Source of the DNA: Tomocerus qinae
Taxonomy: Eukaryota; Arthropoda; Collembola; Entomobryomorpha; Tomoceridae
Length of the DNA stretch: 64,000 nt
Direction: 5' to 3'
Assembly (NCBI GenBank): GCA_020055645.1
Contig: CM034546.1
Span: 43,090,001 to 43,154,000, forward strand
Of this stretch, positions 12,228 through 22,706 are shown one piece after another; positions within the stretch are counted from its first letter, which is position 1, and every line of letters starts with the position of its first letter. The position numbers were made by a program, and so were the translations under genes. The notes beneath the pieces were generated by a model. It searched no databases. It saw only the letters and a list, made by a program, of their open reading frames with translations, and was not told the DNA's origin.

Positions 12228-13075
12228 CCGTATACCATACGTGTATGGTAAGCGGAGATTTCATCAACAGCATTTTCGTAAACCACATTGACATTATCGT
12301 AAACTTGCACTAACACTTTCGTAAACCTTTGGGTAAGTTGGCGTTGGCATCTATGCGATTACGTAAACACGACGGAGCATTTTCATAACCATAAGGTAAC
12401 ATTGTAGTAAAATGTAAATTTTTAATTTTCAAATCAATTTTTTTTAATTTTAATGGTACATACATCACATGAGTCATTTATTTTTTTGCTTCTTATGAAG
12501 TTAAAAGTTTAAAAACATCGAATTAATCAAAGTTTTCATATCTTCACATAATTTTCCTCTTTGATTCATGCCATTACCTTTTGAATTCTGTATTCATTCT
12601 GCTGCTTTGGCGACAGGATATGTCTTTGTTCACTTTCAAGTGATAAATGAGTGATTATTTGCGAATACGTAGCTACCACGGCGAAAGATAATTCGACTTG
12701 GGCATGCTTCTTTTTCTTAAAGGCAATATGTCACATCTTTTTTTATAGACATTTTGGTATATAGACATATTCCTATGAACACCAGCTTTTCAAAACCTTT
12801 CTGAGAGTTTCGTCTCTGCGACTTGGCAATTTTATAAACAGATTAAATAACCTCAATTCCAGTAGCGATGAAAATGGTTTACGATAATACCTGAGATTAT
12901 TTACGATAATGTTAATGAAAGTTTACAGTATGTCCATTGCAATTTACGATAATATTGTACAAACAGAAGTTTACGAAATAAACAATGTAGTTTAAGAATA
13001 TGCTACTTCCTTAGTTTACGAAAGTGATTTTGACGAAATCTCCTAGAATCATACGTATAAAGACGGTTAAGGGCA
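12228..13075. mobile_element. Non-autonomous DNA element with subterminal TTTACGA repeats
   Basis: Imperfect inverted termini (left CCGTATACCATACGTGTATGG, right arm read in reverse CCGTCTTTATACGTATG, both continuing to GGAGATTTC and then TTTCGTAAAC). At least three CGTAAAC motifs lie in the left part (about 12272-12326) and at least five GTTTACG-type motifs in the right part (about 12878-13021), in opposite orientation. This subterminal arrangement fits a transposase-binding layout. No open frame inside and no clear target duplication. Confidence 0.65.
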
Positions 13076-13424
13076 CAGTGCTCAGGCTCACATCGAGCCT
13101 ATGAGTATGTCGTATGAGCCTACGACATATTTTTGCAAATAGGGATAAAAGTCACAAAAACTTTCCAAGTTTATAAGGGATTATGGGCGAAAACTTGGAA
13201 AGTTTTTGCCCATTCCCTTCCTACCAACAAAATATTTTCTGGATGCGTGTGCCTTTCATAATTCATATACCACTTATCAGGTTTGCGAGTTTGCGTGGTT
13301 TAAAGAACCCTTAAAAATTGTTTCACGCACGTTCGCACGTATCCAGAGAGGATCCCGCTAATTCCCACCCCTCTTAGTTTCCAAAAAAGGCGATTTTTTG
13401 ACAAAAAAGGTTAAAAATCCAAAA

Positions 13425-13571
13425 TACGTATCTATAGAAATTTGTTCAAGGGGGGCGCAACCAAACATAAGGATGTAAAAAATTTTGCAATTTTTCCCTT
13501 CTTTTCAGAAAAAATTTCTCTTTTTCTCAGATTTAGGGGGTCGCTTTGCCCCCCTACTGGATACGTGCTTG
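13425..13571. mobile_element. hAT-like MITE, family CACGTATC...GGATACGTG, copy 1
   Basis: Shares ACGTATCTA.AGAAATTTG.TCAAGGGGGGCGCAACC at the left and CCCCCTACTGGATACGTGCTTG at the right with the copies at 18775, 50515 and 58754. The left terminus is degraded (AAAATACGTATC), and further GCACGTATCC-like sequence at 13336 suggests nesting. No target duplication found for this copy. Confidence 0.65.
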
Positions 13572-13985
13572 TGTATGTACAGTATACACTCTTCATTACC
13601 TTATAACATCTATTTTGCTATGTATATTTTAATTTATTATTTTCTGTGTGGTATTGCGGTATGGCATCAGTAAAACTATTTTTTTAGCCCAGGAAGCTTA
13701 AATTAATTGGGACTTGGGGTAACAGTAAGGGTACTCCAAAGTCCAAAGTGACAGGCTAAGCACTTCCAGATTTCCACCTTTGCACTCACGCACTCACCAC
13801 AGTTACAGCTATTAGGTGCGACGACTGTCATTGCGCCCATTTCAAATAGTCGTATGTACCACAACACTGCGCTTCTCAAAAAGTTGTGAGTGTACATCAA
13901 ATCAGATCAGCAAAATTAATAATTAAATGTCAAATTTTGAAATTGAAATTAGTTTTTGAGAAAAATTTTCCAATTGTATAAAATT

Positions 13986-15689
13986 ATGGCGAACGCCTTG
14001 GAGTGTCCAATTTGCCTTGAAGAGCCCAGCCCACCGATTTATCAGTGCACAAATGGGCATATTGTCTGTTCGACTTGCGAGTTGCAAATTTTGATATGTG
14101 GAATATGCCGGGAACGAATGCCAAAAAAACGTACACGGTGCCTAATGGCGGAACAGTTGATGGAGACTATCGTAAAATTGCGTATGTCGAAATCCAGAGA
14201 AAGGTAGCCGGGCTTTTGGGCTTTATTAAATATTTATTTTCTCGCAATAAATTACTTGAATTAAATTACAAAATAATTGTGTATTTTAATGTGGTGTAAC
14301 TTATGTAGGCTGATGAACTACTGTAGTTTGCTCGGATTGAATAATATCCTGCTTTGCAAGGAAAACGTTCGTAGGGATCAAATTGTTGGCCATGTAAAGC
14401 AGCATCATCTAAGTGGAGTGAATGGCAGCAAAGCAGATGTCATTCAAGAATTGAAAGACTTCGAAAGCCCTCAGAGTTGGTTTCCTGTATATTTCGAGGC
14501 TTATGATGAAACATTTTTCTTGTTGAGTGGCATAAGAAAAGACAGTGATCATGATTCCAGTCTGGTCGTGTCTTGGAAGTGTGCAATTATTGGGGACGAT
14601 TTGGCAGCTGAAAAATATTGTGTTCAACTTCGTTTGACAAGCAATGACAAGGTGAGTTAGCCACCCAAATAAAACACGAAAACTTAAATTATTTTACCAT
14701 AATTTTTATATCGGTTTTCAATGTATGATATTTTAATTCCTAAACTGTAATTTTTCTCTTTTATCATTTATATCAAATGGTTTTAACTTAATAGCTTATC
14801 CCCAAATATAATTTTCTTCGGGATGAAGTTGAAAGGTCATGGAGGTGTAATATTATGACTTTTGTTTACTTAGAATCTGAAATATCTATTCAACTGTTCA
14901 GTCTTTGGCATTGAAAACGGCGACCATCGAAGGAATGATACACATGTTTTGCTACCTTTATCCCAATTAAAACAATTTGGAAAATACAATTGGATAAATA
15001 AGCTGGAATGGACTATTAATGTTCAGATTGGGAAAAAATCCGAAAATGAAAATGGATTTCTTAAGATGTATAACACGGAAGTTCCTACAGCGAAAACTTT
15101 CCCTTACATACTTGCTAGCGAGGAGAGACCAAGTTGTTCTGTTAACTGCTTAATGGTTCAGACTGTTCAGACTGTGGGAAACGGGAAAGTATTTATGGAT
15201 TTGGAGTATGAAAAGAAATTAATAGGAAGACTTATAATTGAACTAAGATACGATGTCGTGCCGTTGACAGCTGAGAATTTTCGATGTCTTTGTACTGGCG
15301 AAAAAGGAATCAGCTACAAAGGGGGCCGCTTTTTCTTCATTTCGCCGCAGAACTACATGACGGGAGGATGTGTCACTAGGAATGATGGAAATGGAGACGA
15401 GAATATTTCTACAGTTTCTAGAGACGCAATTATGAAAGAAAAATGTTCTCTTAAGCACTATGACAGAGGCGTTTTATCAATGTATAACCGTGGAACAAAT
15501 AACATTAATTGCTCTGTATTTACAATCATATTGCAGCAAAAACCATGTTGGGACGGAAAATATGCAGTATTTGGCAAAGTGGTGGAGGGAATGAAAGTTT
15601 TAGATGATCTTGAAAACCTCCTGTCGTTATCCTATGGACTGAATGCAATGGACGAAAAAACTGTCATACAAAATTGCGGTGAAATATAA
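13986..15689 (+). CDS. RING / SIAH-like protein fused to a cyclophilin domain
   Basis: Three exons: 13986-14203, 14309-14651 and 14874-15689, 458 aa, phases consistent. Residues about 5-60 form a C3HC4 RING of SIAH type (CPICLE, QCTNGHIVC, ICGICRERMPKK). Residues about 75-245 match the paralogue at 18362 and read as a diverged SIAH/TRAF-like substrate domain (WFPVYFEAYDETFFLLSG, WKCAIIGDD); the usual SIAH zinc-finger cysteines are weak. Residues about 292-458 are a full-length cyclophilin fold (VFMDLEYEKKLIGRLIIEL, LTAENFRCLCTGEKG, WDGKYAVFGKV, NCGEI end). In CypA numbering R55, F60, Q63, F113, W121 and H126 are all replaced, so prolyl isomerase activity is unlikely. Probable role: a ubiquitin ligase with a peptide-binding tail (inference). 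The ATG was chosen because the paralogue starts at the same place. AATAAA at about 15735. Confidence 0.85.
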
Positions 15690-17409
15690 ACTGGAGAGAG
15701 GGTTATTTTTGAAAATCAATAATATATTTGCCTAAATAAATTTGTCATTTATAAAATAAATTATATAGTATAAAATGTATTGTCTATAACCTTGTATAGT
15801 CTTGTCTAAAGGCTCAAGGTATAAGTTTTGCTAAGTAATTGCTTAATTTACTTACGAACAAATCAAATTACAAATTGGTACAGTATTAAAGATATTACTT
15901 AAAACTACTTATTGAAATACAGAATAATAGAATTAATAAACTAGAAATTTAATAAAATAAATGAGAATAAAGGTGTATTATTAGAGTAATATTTGGTGGT
16001 ACATTTTTTAGTACCAATGGCATAAATCCTTTGCCCAAAACGCTTTTTCTATGTGCAGTTGTTATAATATATTAATAAATTAGCTAGAGAAGTAAATAGT
16101 AAACTCATTCGTAATTCCTAAATAATAAAAATGAGAACTTAGTTGTATGACCAGAAAAGTCACTCAACTACAGCGTACTCTTTCTCGGACAACTGTCGAA
16201 TGTGGTTCCTGGTTCGCAATTTAGCTATTCCTTCGACTTACTTGATAATAATATTATAAAACAAACCCTACGAAATACACGAATTGACCATGCACATTCT
16301 ATTTCCTTAACGCTTCCACATCCAAATGTGGCCCAATAATACCACGACGCCTTTATTTGCCCTTATCTCCGTTTCTTTCCACCGAATTACATCCAGGTTT
16401 CAGGTACCTGTCAGGAATCATGTTTTGCAACTTTTGAAAATTATTTGAGGTCATTTTGAAGATTTTATTAATTTTTATGGCTGAAAAACTAAAACGAAGT
16501 CATCGCTAACATAGCAGTATTGCCAGTATCTATTTTTTGAAAATTGAATCAAATCAGGGTTATTAAGTTGTGTATAACATAAAATCGGTGGTAAATCAGG
16601 TAAATGATATGGTTCTACGGTTACTGGTTATCCTACACAATTATAAGCATCATCATCAATGGTTTAATTGGTGAAAATTATCAATTGTTCCTGTTTCAAT
16701 TCAATTCCTTGTTTTAATTGATATATTCAATTTTGGTTTTCTAGCTTTCCATGATTTGGTTGTCACTCTATAAATCTTAAACTATATTATGTAAAATACA
16801 TATTGAGTCCGGTAGCAACGACTACCTATATAAAATATAATATCTGCCACCATAATGTATAGTAAACTCAATAGAGAAAATGACTACAAAAAGGCTGAAC
16901 AAGCTACGAAGAAAAGGATCTGTGTCCCTAAAATAATTTAAAAAATCCTTGAAATTGATTTAATGGGTCAATTTTAATGATAACCCTTAGAATATTTAAA
17001 AAGTCCATAATAATAATTTAAAGTGTCCCCACAATTGTTGATTTGGTAAATGTACTACTGATACTGACTACTTAATGCTATCTGCTGAACTGTTACCGTA
17101 TAAGAGCTTTCATTGCTCTCTTTCGCTTACTCTTAGAATTAAGTGGCATGCTTTTGACTTTTGACATTTGGAGAGAAACGAAAAATTGCGTTTAGAAACA
17201 ACTGCAACTGTATGCTTACATAAAATGCTTTTGAAAATAAGGAAACATCTAGTTATCAACTATGAAATATATCCCTATTTCCAAAATCAAAATTAGCCTA
17301 AAAACCACATAAAGTCGCGTATTAATTTTTTTGATATTTTGAGAAAAAAAATATTTTTATTGGATTTGGGGGGTTTATTCCCAATGCCCGCTTCAAATTG
17401 TTCGCAATT
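15690..17409. other. Gene-free stretch after the cyclophilin-fusion gene
   Basis: The first 130 bp resemble the 3' flank of the second RING gene (21650-21750), marking the tandem duplication. The rest is AT-rich with no supported gene. Confidence 0.5.
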
Positions 17410-17565
17410 CGCCAAGTTTCATTACATATTTTTACTCTCTTGATGGCATGAATATGAGCATATATTAGCAAACATAATGATTTGGGTTACTACAACAAAA
17501 ATGATCTTTAAATAAAACAATAATTAAGATCTGAAGGACTGAATACACCGGTCACACTAAAAGCT
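17410..17565 (-). pseudogene. Decayed exon of a four-helix membrane gene
   Basis: On the minus strand it aligns with exon 3 of the degraded gene at 21989-22075 and, more distantly, with exon 3 of the gene at 6273-7599: shared TTCAGTCCT..GATCTTAAT and ATTCATGCCATCAAGAGAGT followed by AAAAATATGTA. The frame is broken. Its place behind the first RING gene mirrors the other copy behind the second. Confidence 0.6.
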
Positions 17566-17751
17566 ACTCCTTGCATCTCTTGAACCCCACATCCACCCCA
17601 CATATAAATCCCCACATTTCTTAAGTTAAACTGACTCGACTGGTACATTCTTCGGCTAGGTAGGGATACGGCTTCGGGTAGCTGGTACTTTAGCTTCTGT
17701 TATCTGTTTTTTCTGCTAGCTGGATTTACCTGTGATTTTACCACCAATAAG

Positions 17752-17972
17752 TAGTGTTCCATTCCAGCTGGCTAAAAATTATTTTGACCAGCCATTCGGC
17801 TAAAAGAGCTGAAAATGCTAGTAGCCAAAATGGCAAAACGTAATGATTTTTTTAAATTTCGTGCCAAATCAAGGACGATTTTATTCATTTTGCCCAATGG
17901 TTAACAAAGAGTTTCAACCAGCCGGTCGACCAGTTTAACCAGCCATTTTAGCCGGCTTGTCACTGAACACTG
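17752..17972 (+). mobile_element. hAT-like MITE, family GGCTGGCTAAAATGG, copy 3
   Basis: Runs from TAGTGTTCCATTCC to GAACACTG, with the same GCCAGCC/TTTTAGCC interior as 3304-4123. Flanking octamers CCAATAAG (17744-17751) and TCAATAAG (17973-17980) agree at 7 of 8 positions, supporting an hAT-type insertion. Confidence 0.8.
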
Positions 17973-18361
17973 TCAATAAGCTCAAATACCATCTGCAGCT
18001 GTAGTAACGAAGTTTTATGCTGCTGGTTGGCTGGCTCAGTTGCGCGCGTTATTGAAAATCATTCCTCTCATTTAGGTTTAGTTTCCTGTAAGATCGTTGA
18101 TCAGATCAGATAATATAAATTATCTTTAATTTTAAGATTTTAACCAGTGACCAGACAGGGCGAGTAACCATAATCATTCAAAAGTTGAAAGTGCAGAAAC
18201 ATTAATTTATTTTATTTATTGATATTGTACGATAAGGACAATAAGCAAGAAGCAACTAGTGTTAAGTAAGTCACGTATATTTAAGTGTAAAAGTGTACGT
18301 ATTACGACCAAATTCAGAAATTGAAATTATTGTTTGAGAAAACTGTCAATTATACACAATT

Positions 18362-21317
18362 ATGTCGCTGACCCCTGAGTGTCCAATTTGTTTTGAAGAG
18401 CTTATCCCACCGATATATCAGTGTCCAAATGGTCATATTGCCTGTTTGAATTGCTTAAAGCAAATTTTAATATGTGGAATTTGCCGGGCGCCACTGCCAA
18501 AAATACCAATACGGTGCCTAGCGGCGGAACAGTTGCCGAAGACTATCGCCAAACTGCGGCTGGCCATATCCAGAGAAAGGTAGTCAAGCTTTATTATTAA
18601 ATATTTACACGCAAAGAAATTTCTTGAACTGAATTACAAAATAATTATGTAGTGTGCTGAATTTAGGCTGCTGCATGCTGTGGGAGTTTGCTAAAGTTAC
18701 TTCCTTCCTCGTTGCCCCAGTTTTAGGTGAACTGGCCCGAAACCAGTTCAACAAGAAAAGTATAAGGTGATTTGGAGGTACGTATGCAGTAATTTGGTGA
18801 AAGGGGGGCAAAACTAAAAAGAATGTCAAAAAGTAAGAGTTATTTGTGCGTAGCGCGAAAATTGTTTTACAATTTGTGAAAGGGGGCGCTGCTCCTCCCC
18901 CCCGCCCCTACCTGGATACGTTCTTGGTGATTTGTTCTAATGACAAAAGTGAACATGTTATAATGTATAATGACAAAATGACAATTTATATGTTTATATA
19001 GATCTGTGTAGCTAAAACAAATTGTTTTCAGAAATAAAGGTTAACAATTAACTTGTACATATAATGTTAATAAACCCTAGAATTAATCAAAATATGGAAT
19101 ACAATATTCAAAAGTAATATTGGAATAGTTCACATTTGCTTTCGAACAGTTTACCTTCTGCCATTGGACCACCAGTTCAGCGGTATCTTTTTCATTGGAA
19201 CAAATCACGTTTTCCTTTGTAGACCAGTATCTCGGGCCAGTTCACCGTATACCAGGTTGGTTTTGGGACCGGAAACTAGTTCATCAAATATTGATTTGTT
19301 TTAGTGACAAAGACAAAAGCCACTTAATCTCCCGTCACAATTTTTGACTCGTTTCTGATCGTACCTAATTAAATATAAAATTGAGCAAACATTGCGAAAT
19401 GTGATGGGAGACAACAGGGGCAATAAATATATTATGGTTAATAGGTTAAGTAACTAAACTAAAGGCAACGTGAGAGGGGGCGACAATATTCCACTGCCTA
19501 AATTCAGCCGTGTAGTGTGATGTGTGATGATAAATATGATATAATTTATGCAGGCTGGTGAACTACTGTGACTTGCTCGGATTGACAGATATCCTGGATT
19601 GTAAAGAAAGTATTCGTAGGGACCAAATTGTTGGTCATATAAAGCAGCATGGTCTAAGTGGAGTGAATGGCTGCAAAGCAGAAGTCATTCAAGAATTGAA
19701 ACACTTCATAAGCCCTCAAAATTGGTTTCCTGTATTTTTCGAAGCTTATGATGAAACATTTTTCTTGCTGAGTGGCATAAGAAAAGACTGTGATCATGAT
19801 TCTAGTCTGGGCGTGTCTTGGAAGTGTGCAATTGTTGGGGATGATTTGGCAGCTAGAAATTATTGTGTTCAACTTCGTTTGACCAACAATGATAAGGTGA
19901 GATAGCTACCGTCAGAAAATGGTGACCTCAATATTCCGACTTTCTCAGACCTCCCCAGCATCAGTCACCTTGGCCGCGAGAGAAAAATCTTATGGTGGGG
20001 CACCTACATAACTGAGCTAATTTATCATAATCTTAACCTAATCTAATGATGGGGCGGGTCCACTGTACATTACGCCCCACCCCTGTGGGGCGCCATACCC
20101 AATATTAGGATGGGCAACTAAAATGCCCCTTGTATCTATGTATGTTATATGGGGTGTTCTGCCTCGCTAAAGTGATTGTACTGGGCGCAGGCCTCAAATA
20201 TGAATCTGGGACTGTTATGGAAAATCTACTATCCCAACAAAGTCAGGTTATCCAAGCTACTATCGTATGACTATATGCAGTACGAAGGTACGCATAGGGA
20301 GACCCTTGTAATGTAATTGCGTGTTCGTGCTTAACCTTTTGTTTTAATTCCACATTTACCACTCAAACACTCGCCATTAAACAGCCCTCGGCCATTTCAC
20401 CCAGCCAAAGACTCGAACTGGCAGTGGAAGCACACGTTGAATAGTCAGACGTCTGATTTCTGCACCAAGCCAATGTGGCAGGTGTAAAATGCCCCTTATT
20501 ACCCACCTAATGTCACATATCTAGTCAACTATACCTATTTTTATCGATTTGTGACTCAGAAATATTAATTGTTTACCTATCTTTACTCTACATAAACATA
20601 AAGTGGGGCATGCGCATATGGGATTCTTTCATTCACTATTCTTGAATAAATGTTTGTATCTATGTCCGTAATATTTTGTAATTAATGAGTAAGGGTAATA
20701 TTTTGTAATTAATGAGCAAGGACTAGGCTATCAGTACTGAGTCCAATCAACGGTCTATGAAATTCGGGCCAATGCGCAGTCGCTAGAAATTTACTGATTT
20801 CAACATTTTCTAGCACACTTTATGTGCTAGGATTCAACTAGTTACAAATATTTTATCGAAATAAGTTTTACCTACTTCAAAGTACGATTTCCTCTTAGAG
20901 TGTGTGTGAATTCCCTCTTTTCTCACCTCGTTCTAACTCAGCCCGTAATCACAATCACTATGAACATTTTTTTGGGAAATGTAGTAAAAATGTGTAATAT
21001 GGCTTCTGTTTTCTTAGAATCTGAAATATTTGTTCAACTGTTCCGTCTTTGGAATTGAAAACCACGGCCATGCAAAGAAGGATTCGCAAGTCTTGGTCCC
21101 TCTTTCCCAATTAAAACAATTTGGAAAATACAATTGGACAAATAAGCTGGAATGGACTATTAATGTTCAGATTGGGAAAAAATCCGAAAATGAAAATGGA
21201 TTTCTGAAGATATACAGAACGGTAGTTCCTAAAGTGCTAACTTATTCTCCTTTTAGAGTTGCTGGCGAGATTCCAAATTCACTTCATACTGTTCAGATTC
21301 AGGGTAAAATGGGTTAG
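18362..21317 (+). CDS. RING / SIAH-like paralogue without cyclophilin domain
   Basis: Three exons: 18362-18579, 19554-19896 and 21018-21317, 286 aa. Exons 1 and 2 have exactly the same lengths and phases as in the gene at 13986. RING: CPICFEE, QCPNGHIAC, ICGICRAPLPK. The SIAH/TRAF-like part is strongly conserved (LLGLTDI, IKQHGLSGVNGCKAEV, FFEAYDETFFLLSG, KYNWTNKLEWTINVQIGKK). Exon 3 stops at 21317, where the paralogue continues into cyclophilin. Downstream, 21420-21490 still resembles the first cyclophilin strands (VVMDLAYENQ) and 21595-21650 the terminal NCGE region, so the domain was lost by internal deletion. Introns are much longer than in the paralogue (974 and 1121 bp) and hold a MITE and a SINE. 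It is probably a functional RING protein. Confidence 0.8.
18775..18926. mobile_element. hAT-like MITE, family CACGTATC...GGATACGTG, copy 2
   Basis: Starts GAGGTACGTATGCAG and ends CCTACCTGGATACGTTCTTG. Flanked by a perfect 8-bp direct repeat GTGATTTG (18767-18774 and 18927-18934). G-rich left part, C-rich right part. It lies in intron 1 of the second RING gene. Confidence 0.85.
20384..20484 (-). repeat. tRNA-derived SINE-like fragment
   Basis: Read on the minus strand it contains GCCACATTGGCTTGGTG (A-box-like) and, about 60 nt later, AGTTCGAGTCT (B-box-like), the spacing of a tRNA-type RNA polymerase III promoter. The same 17-nt head occurs at 44297-44313. It is not a foldable intact tRNA. 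It lies in intron 2 of the second RING gene. Confidence 0.55.
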
Positions 21318-21660
21318 AACTAAACAGTACATGATGTCACTAATTATATTTAGTATTCTGATGCACCGTTTACTGGTCTGAATATTTTTTATGGTTTTTC
21401 AGCAAATTCGAAGTGGACATTCATGAAAGTGGTTATGGACTTGGCTTATGAAAACCAGTTACTTATAGCAAAACTTATAATTGAAATATTGGGATGGCCG
21501 AGTCTTTGGTGATAATGGAGGAAAAGATAATATGAAAATTTTAATGAAAACGTTAATTTCGTTATTCAATGGATGGATTAAAATGGAAAAAAATCTTCCA
21601 TGCAAAATTGTGGTGAAGGTGAAATATAAATGGAATTTAAAAAAATCAATAATATATTTG
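21318..21660 (+). pseudogene. Remnant of the lost cyclophilin domain
   Basis: Around 21420-21490 the sequence encodes a stretch resembling VFMDLEYEKKLIGRLIIEL of the paralogue, and 21595-21650 matches its terminal CAAAATTGYGGTGAA. The middle of the domain is missing and the frame is broken. Confidence 0.65.
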
Positions 21661-21988
21661 CTTAAATAACTTATTCGTTTGTAAAGTAAATTATATAGTA
21701 AGTCCTTATTTGTCACTAACCTTAATGTTTAAAGGCTCATACATGTTCTTAATTCATAGGACCAATAATATACAAATTAGGACAGTTAAAGAAATGACAT
21801 ATATATTTCATATCTAATAGGTAAGATTAACAAACTATAATTGTAATAAAATTATAATAGTGATAGAATAGAATATATACATAAATCCTTAATCCAAATT
21901 GAAACTGCTTTCGAAATTGTTATATATTGGCAACTTAGCTAAGCTCGTCAAAATGGTTTGAGTACATATTTTTACTTTCTTGGAGGCA

Positions 21989-22520
21989 TGAATCAACGCA
22001 ATATTATTATTTGAGTTTAGAGCAAATATGATCTGGAAAGCAATGATTAAGATCTCGAGGACTGAAACGACTGAAAATATTATTTGTAATATAAAAATGT
22101 TACATTGCTGAATTAATAATCCATACAAATCAAATAAAGGTAACTCAATGTATTATAATTTATAACGCTCCAACTGTCAAAATGTGAAATCTTTTATAAG
22201 TTATAAAATATTTTACATTTTGACAGTTTGCCTTCATCCAGATAGCCCCCAAACTTCCAACAGTGTTATTGTCATTGTCCACATTTGAATCATAATCAAC
22301 ATGGAAGTCAATGAAACTTAATAACCAAATCAAAAATTCAATGTATAAGCCAAGGATTTTCTCCCCTATAGATATAGATATATGCAACTACATAGTAAAT
22401 GTCATATTTGTAATAAAATGCTTTCTCACCAACCAATTTAAATACTGCTACAATAAGTTCTAGTAATCGTGTGGAAACAAAAAAGACTATTATGTATAAG
22501 ATGGTATACTATTTTGTTTA
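21989..22520 (-). pseudogene. Degenerate copy of the four-helix membrane protein gene
   Basis: Minus strand. Exon-1-like segment about 22520-22430 (FFVSTRLLELIVAVFKLV, no ATG seen), exon-2-like segment from 22365 (GEKILGLYIEFLIWLLSF, acidic loop), and an exon-3-like segment about 22075-21989 (SVLEILIIAFQIIF, IALIHASKK). The layout follows the intact gene at 6273-7599. A 58-bp hairpin (22173-22230) interrupts the end of exon 2, after which the frame stops. No exon 4 found. I treat it as a pseudogene; a diverged functional gene is less likely. Confidence 0.55.
22173..22230. repeat. 58-bp hairpin inside the degenerate exon
   Basis: Inverted repeat AACTGTCAAAATGTGAAAT / TTTACATTTTGACAGTT around a short AT loop. 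It appears inserted into the coding part of the four-helix gene copy. Confidence 0.6.
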
Positions 22521-22706
22521 TTATATTGATCTGTGGTAAACAAAAATGCTTGAAAAATGTACATATTGTAGTTTATCTATTTTAAATACCACAAACTTTT
22601 AAGTATAAACATTATAATATTGTAATTAGGGTCCTAATATCATATACCTACAAGCTTTTGCTGTTTAATCTCATTTGTATCAGAAAGAAACTTTAGGAGT
22701 GACATT

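Noticed and set aside
13956-13985. Upstream non-ATG extension of the RING gene
   Set aside because: The ATG at 13986 aligns with the ATG of the paralogue at 18362, and the extension has no counterpart there.
20384-20484. Genuine tRNA gene
   Set aside because: A- and B-box-like motifs are present, but the arms do not pair into a cloverleaf and the head recurs as a fragment at 44297; SINE-like.
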